Part shown: piece after piece, positions 61,587 through 64,000 of the stretch
How positions within the stretch are numbered: the stretch's first letter is position 1
Layout: each line of letters begins with the position of its first letter
Assembly (NCBI RefSeq): GCF_000747525.1
Contig: NZ_CP009278.1
Span: 4,464,001-4,528,000, forward strand
Origin: Sphingobacterium sp. ML3W
GTDB lineage: Bacteria > Bacteroidota > Bacteroidia > Sphingobacteriales > Sphingobacteriaceae
Direction of reading: 5' to 3'
DNA: 64,000 bases
Program-made: the position numbers and the translations under genes
Notes under the pieces: generated by a model
The model's input: only the letters and a program-made list of their open reading frames with translations
What the model was told of the DNA's origin: nothing
Databases searched by the model: none

Positions 61587-63917
61587 ATGAAAAATATCAA
61601 CTTATTGATCCTCTTAATGATCATGATCAATATGCATACCTATGCGCAACATACATTAAAAGGTAAGATTATCAATAATGAAGGAACAGCAATTTCTGGA
61701 GCAACCATCAGCATCGAAAACGGTGATCAGATAACCTTTTCTGACACTTCAGGAAACTTTGTCTTCCAAGAACTAGATAAACAAAGACAAAGTATACAAT
61801 TCAAAGCAGTCGGCTATCAAACCTTAAAACAAACGATATTCCTTACGGATTCTACCGTTCATTTCCGCTTAAACACGGACAACCTGCATCTCAATGAAGT
61901 TGTTGTGAGTGCAACACGCTATGGCGTAAGTAAAAAAGAAGCCCCGGTTATCGTACAAGTCTTAGGACCTAAACTTTTTCAAGCCACACAGTCAGTTGCT
62001 ATGTCCGAAACTTTAAACTATCAACCTGGGGTACGTGTGGAGAACAATTGTCAAAACTGTGGCTTTTCACAAGTCCGTCTTAACGGTTTAGAAGGTGCTT
62101 ATTCTCAAATTCTGATCAACAGTCGTTCGGTATTCAGTGCATTGAATAGCGTATATGGATTAGACCAACTTCCGACCAGTATGATTGACCGTATAGAGGT
62201 GGTTCGTAGTGGAGGGTCAGCCCTATTTGGGGCAAATGCGATTGCTGGAACAATCAATATCATTACGAAAGAACCTGTCGAAAATGATTGGCAAATTAAG
62301 TCCACCAATTCGTTGATAGGTGGCAGCAGCTGGGATAACACAGTGGACTTCAATACCTCATACGTGGACGAAGACTTAAAGACAGGAGTCACTTTCTACG
62401 GCATGCACCGCAATCGCCAGCCCTATGATAAAAATAAGGATGGATTTTCAGAGATTACAGAACTTAATAATACCACTTTCGGAACGAAAGCATTCTTCAA
62501 GCCATCGGATGTCAATAAGATAACCGTAGATTTTAGTACCGTTCAAGAGTTTCGGAGAGGTGGTGACCAGTTCAATAAATCGCCACATTTTACAGCAATT
62601 ACAGAACAACTAGAGACCAATTCGCTTATTGGAGGGTTGACCTATGATCATTATCTCGCAGACTATAAACAAAAAATATCAGTTTATGCATCAGGTCAAA
62701 AGACAACGCGTAAAAGTTTCTATGGAGGATTAGGTGAGTCTCCTACAGCAGTAGATAGCTTAAGAGCAGCCAATTCTTATGGCAATACGGATGATGCATC
62801 CTTCGTGACTGGTACCCAGTACACCAATAATTTTGAAGATGATGTATTCACTGCTGGCATCGAATTCAATTACAACAACACGAATGATCAGATTCCAGGA
62901 TATCAACGTATCATCGACCAAAAGACAAAAGGTTTAGGAACTTATGCGCAGTACGAGTGGAAACCATTAGCTGCTTTTAAAGCATTAATAGGTATGCGAT
63001 ACGATCACGTATTTGTCGACGGTCAATACCATTTGCAAGACGTAGAACGTAGCAGCAAAAAGAATTTTGGTTCGTGGAATCCACGTTTAACTATCTTGTA
63101 CGACATCAATAATAGCATTCAATTCCGTGGTGGATATGCTCGTGGATTCCGAGCTCCACAAGCCTTTAATGAGGATATGCATGTAACTTCTATTGGGGGA
63201 AAACAAGTTTTTGTCTTAATTGGTGAAAATCTAAAAACCGAATACTCTAATGCCTATACGGGCTCATTGAACTTCAATAAAAACTTTGGTACGACACAAA
63301 CAAGTCTTCTAGTTGAAGGCTTCTACACACAATTGAATAATCCATTTACCACGATTCTGACATCTGAATCCAATGATATCATGATTGAGGAAATGCGAAA
63401 TGGAACAGATGCTCATGTTTTTGGTACAAACCTAGAACTTAACATTGCGCCATCAGGAGTATTTACCTTTCAAGCTGGAGGAACCATTCAACGGTCACAG
63501 TTTCAATCAGCACAATTGATTGCCGAAGCTAAAACTGGTCAAGAAGCAATCTTGTCCAAAGATTTCTTACGTACACCAAATGTATATGGCTATTTGAATG
63601 CCAATTGGAAAGCAACAAAAAAATTCGCTGTTGATGTAACGGGGGTTTATACCGGTAAAATGAAAATCTCGCATATACAACAAGAAATCATGAGCTTAAA
63701 AAACACGGTTGATTTTATGGAACTCAATACACGATTGGGGTACACATTTGCAGTACATAAAGATTTTAATCTCGAACTATTTGCTGGGGTTCAAAATATG
63801 TTCAATGCTTTTCAAAAAGATTTTGACAGTGGTGCTAATCGCGATTCTAATTATGTTTATGGACCAACAAAGCCGCGAACGATTACATTTGGTATTAAAA
63901 TTGGACATTTTCACTAA
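61587..63917 (+). CDS. TonB-dependent receptor with CxxC in plug
   Basis: A 776-residue outer-membrane receptor. The signal peptide ends near YAQH (residue 21); a carboxypeptidase-like domain (LKGKIINNEGTAISGATISI) is followed by a TonB-box-like NEVVVSATRYGVSK and the plug. The plug has ENNCQNCGFSQVRLNGLEG, with a C-x-x-C at about 154-157, and DRIEVVRSGGSALFGANAIA. The barrel ends in RTITFGIKIGHFH. The CxxC segment is characteristic of a receptor subgroup found with metal genes in Bacteroidota, so a metal or metallophore substrate is likely, though not identified here. The gene overlaps the next ATG by one base. Confidence 0.88.
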   Translation: MKNINLLILLMIMINMHTYAQHTLKGKIINNEGTAISGATISIENGDQITFSDTSGNFVFQELDKQRQSIQFKAVGYQTLKQTIFLTDSTVHFRLNTDNLHLNEVVVSATRYGVSKKEAPVIVQVLGPKLFQATQSVAMSETLNYQPGVRVENNCQNCGFSQVRLNGLEGAYSQILINSRSVFSALNSVYGLDQLPTSMIDRIEVVRSGGSALFGANAIAGTINIITKEPVENDWQIKSTNSLIGGSSWDNTVDFNTSYVDEDLKTGVTFYGMHRNRQPYDKNKDGFSEITELNNTTFGTKAFFKPSDVNKITVDFSTVQEFRRGGDQFNKSPHFTAITEQLETNSLIGGLTYDHYLADYKQKISVYASGQKTTRKSFYGGLGESPTAVDSLRAANSYGNTDDASFVTGTQYTNNFEDDVFTAGIEFNYNNTNDQIPGYQRIIDQKTKGLGTYAQYEWKPLAAFKALIGMRYDHVFVDGQYHLQDVERSSKKNFGSWNPRLTILYDINNSIQFRGGYARGFRAPQAFNEDMHVTSIGGKQVFVLIGENLKTEYSNAYTGSLNFNKNFGTTQTSLLVEGFYTQLNNPFTTILTSESNDIMIEEMRNGTDAHVFGTNLELNIAPSGVFTFQAGGTIQRSQFQSAQLIAEAKTGQEAILSKDFLRTPNVYGYLNANWKATKKFAVDVTGVYTGKMKISHIQQEIMSLKNTVDFMELNTRLGYTFAVHKDFNLELFAGVQNMFNAFQKDFDSGANRDSNYVYGPTKPRTITFGIKIGHFH

Positions 63918-64000
63918 TGCGTATCTTCATTACAATAATACTATTCATTTTCTTGCGCCTACCTATACAGGCGCAAGAAATAGAATGGCTATCATTCCCA
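63917..64000 (+). CDS. Secreted protein, possibly thioredoxin-like (5' end only)
   Basis: The ATG at 63917 overlaps the TonB receptor stop (TAATG), so translation is probably coupled. The 28 codons in the window encode a clear signal peptide (MRIFITIILFIFLRLPIQAQ) followed by EIEWLSFP. The E-I-x-W-L-x-F start after the signal resembles exported thioredoxin-family proteins of Bacteroidota that lie beside TonB receptors, but the catalytic C-x-x-C region is outside the window. The thioredoxin guess is inference; only the exported, partial nature of the gene is seen. Confidence 0.6.
   Translation, partial: MRIFITIILFIFLRLPIQAQEIEWLSFP

Overview
The window comes from a Bacteroidota chromosome, most likely the family Sphingobacteriaceae (a Sphingobacterium-like organism). 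The evidence is indirect but consistent: A+T-rich DNA, three SusC/SusD outer-membrane import pairs, a FecI-type sigma/FecR pair, -7 promoter elements of the form TAnnTTTG, lipoprotein signals followed by Ser/Lys/Asp-type residues, and Bacteroidota-restricted families (DUF4302, the substrate-import zinc metallohydrolase lipoprotein, a single-domain glycogen-synthase-like protein). No rRNA, plasmid, phage or CRISPR signal was seen.

Layout. 1-3.7 kb (minus strand): partial pRiA4b ORF-3-like gene, cca, pdxA and a GNAT acetyltransferase. 3.8-7.6 kb (plus): a tight cluster of rsmA, a GT8-like glycosyltransferase, a flavin monooxygenase and a 2-hydroxyacid dehydrogenase. 7.6-11.2 kb: a UbiA-like membrane protein, acs and a PH-domain-like membrane protein. 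11.2-12.4 kb is a decayed patch with two frameshifted remnants, one of a minimal nucleotidyltransferase. 12.5-23.7 kb (minus): a complete regulated import locus: ECF sigma, FecR anti-sigma, SusC with an STN signalling domain, SusD, a HExxH zinc metallohydrolase lipoprotein, a DUF4302 lipoprotein and an unrecognised Cys-rich lipoprotein. 23.9-29.6 kb (plus): all seven subunits of a Mrp Na+/H+ antiporter. 29.6-36.1 kb: lactonase-type beta-propeller, SurA-like chaperone, a secreted NTF2-like protein, cysS and der.

36.4-50 kb holds two further SusCD pairs on the minus strand. The first (susC-susD plus a GH84 beta-N-acetylglucosaminidase) carries a complete IS4-family element inserted exactly at the susC start codon, with a 9-bp target duplication that includes the ATG. 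Both pairs have a LacI-type palindrome (GCAATCGATTGC core) in their upstream regions, suggesting a shared regulator encoded elsewhere.

50.3-51.0 kb holds six identical initiator tRNA-fMet genes in a 112-bp tandem array with its own terminator. 51.1-60.9 kb is housekeeping: era, uvrC, a class A penicillin-binding protein, a TetA-like MFS exporter, ispF, the single-domain glycogen-synthase-like gene, panC and panD. The last 3 kb has a small membrane-anchored His-containing protein, a hairpin-rich 276-nt leader, a TonB receptor with a CxxC in its plug, and the start of a secreted protein that may be thioredoxin-like; this looks like a possible metal-related locus.

The strongest items for follow-up are the IS-interrupted, operator-bearing Sus locus, the six-copy initiator tRNA array, and the uncharacterised genes at the metallohydrolase and TonB/CxxC loci. 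I did not find an unambiguous, wholly new defence or biosynthetic system.
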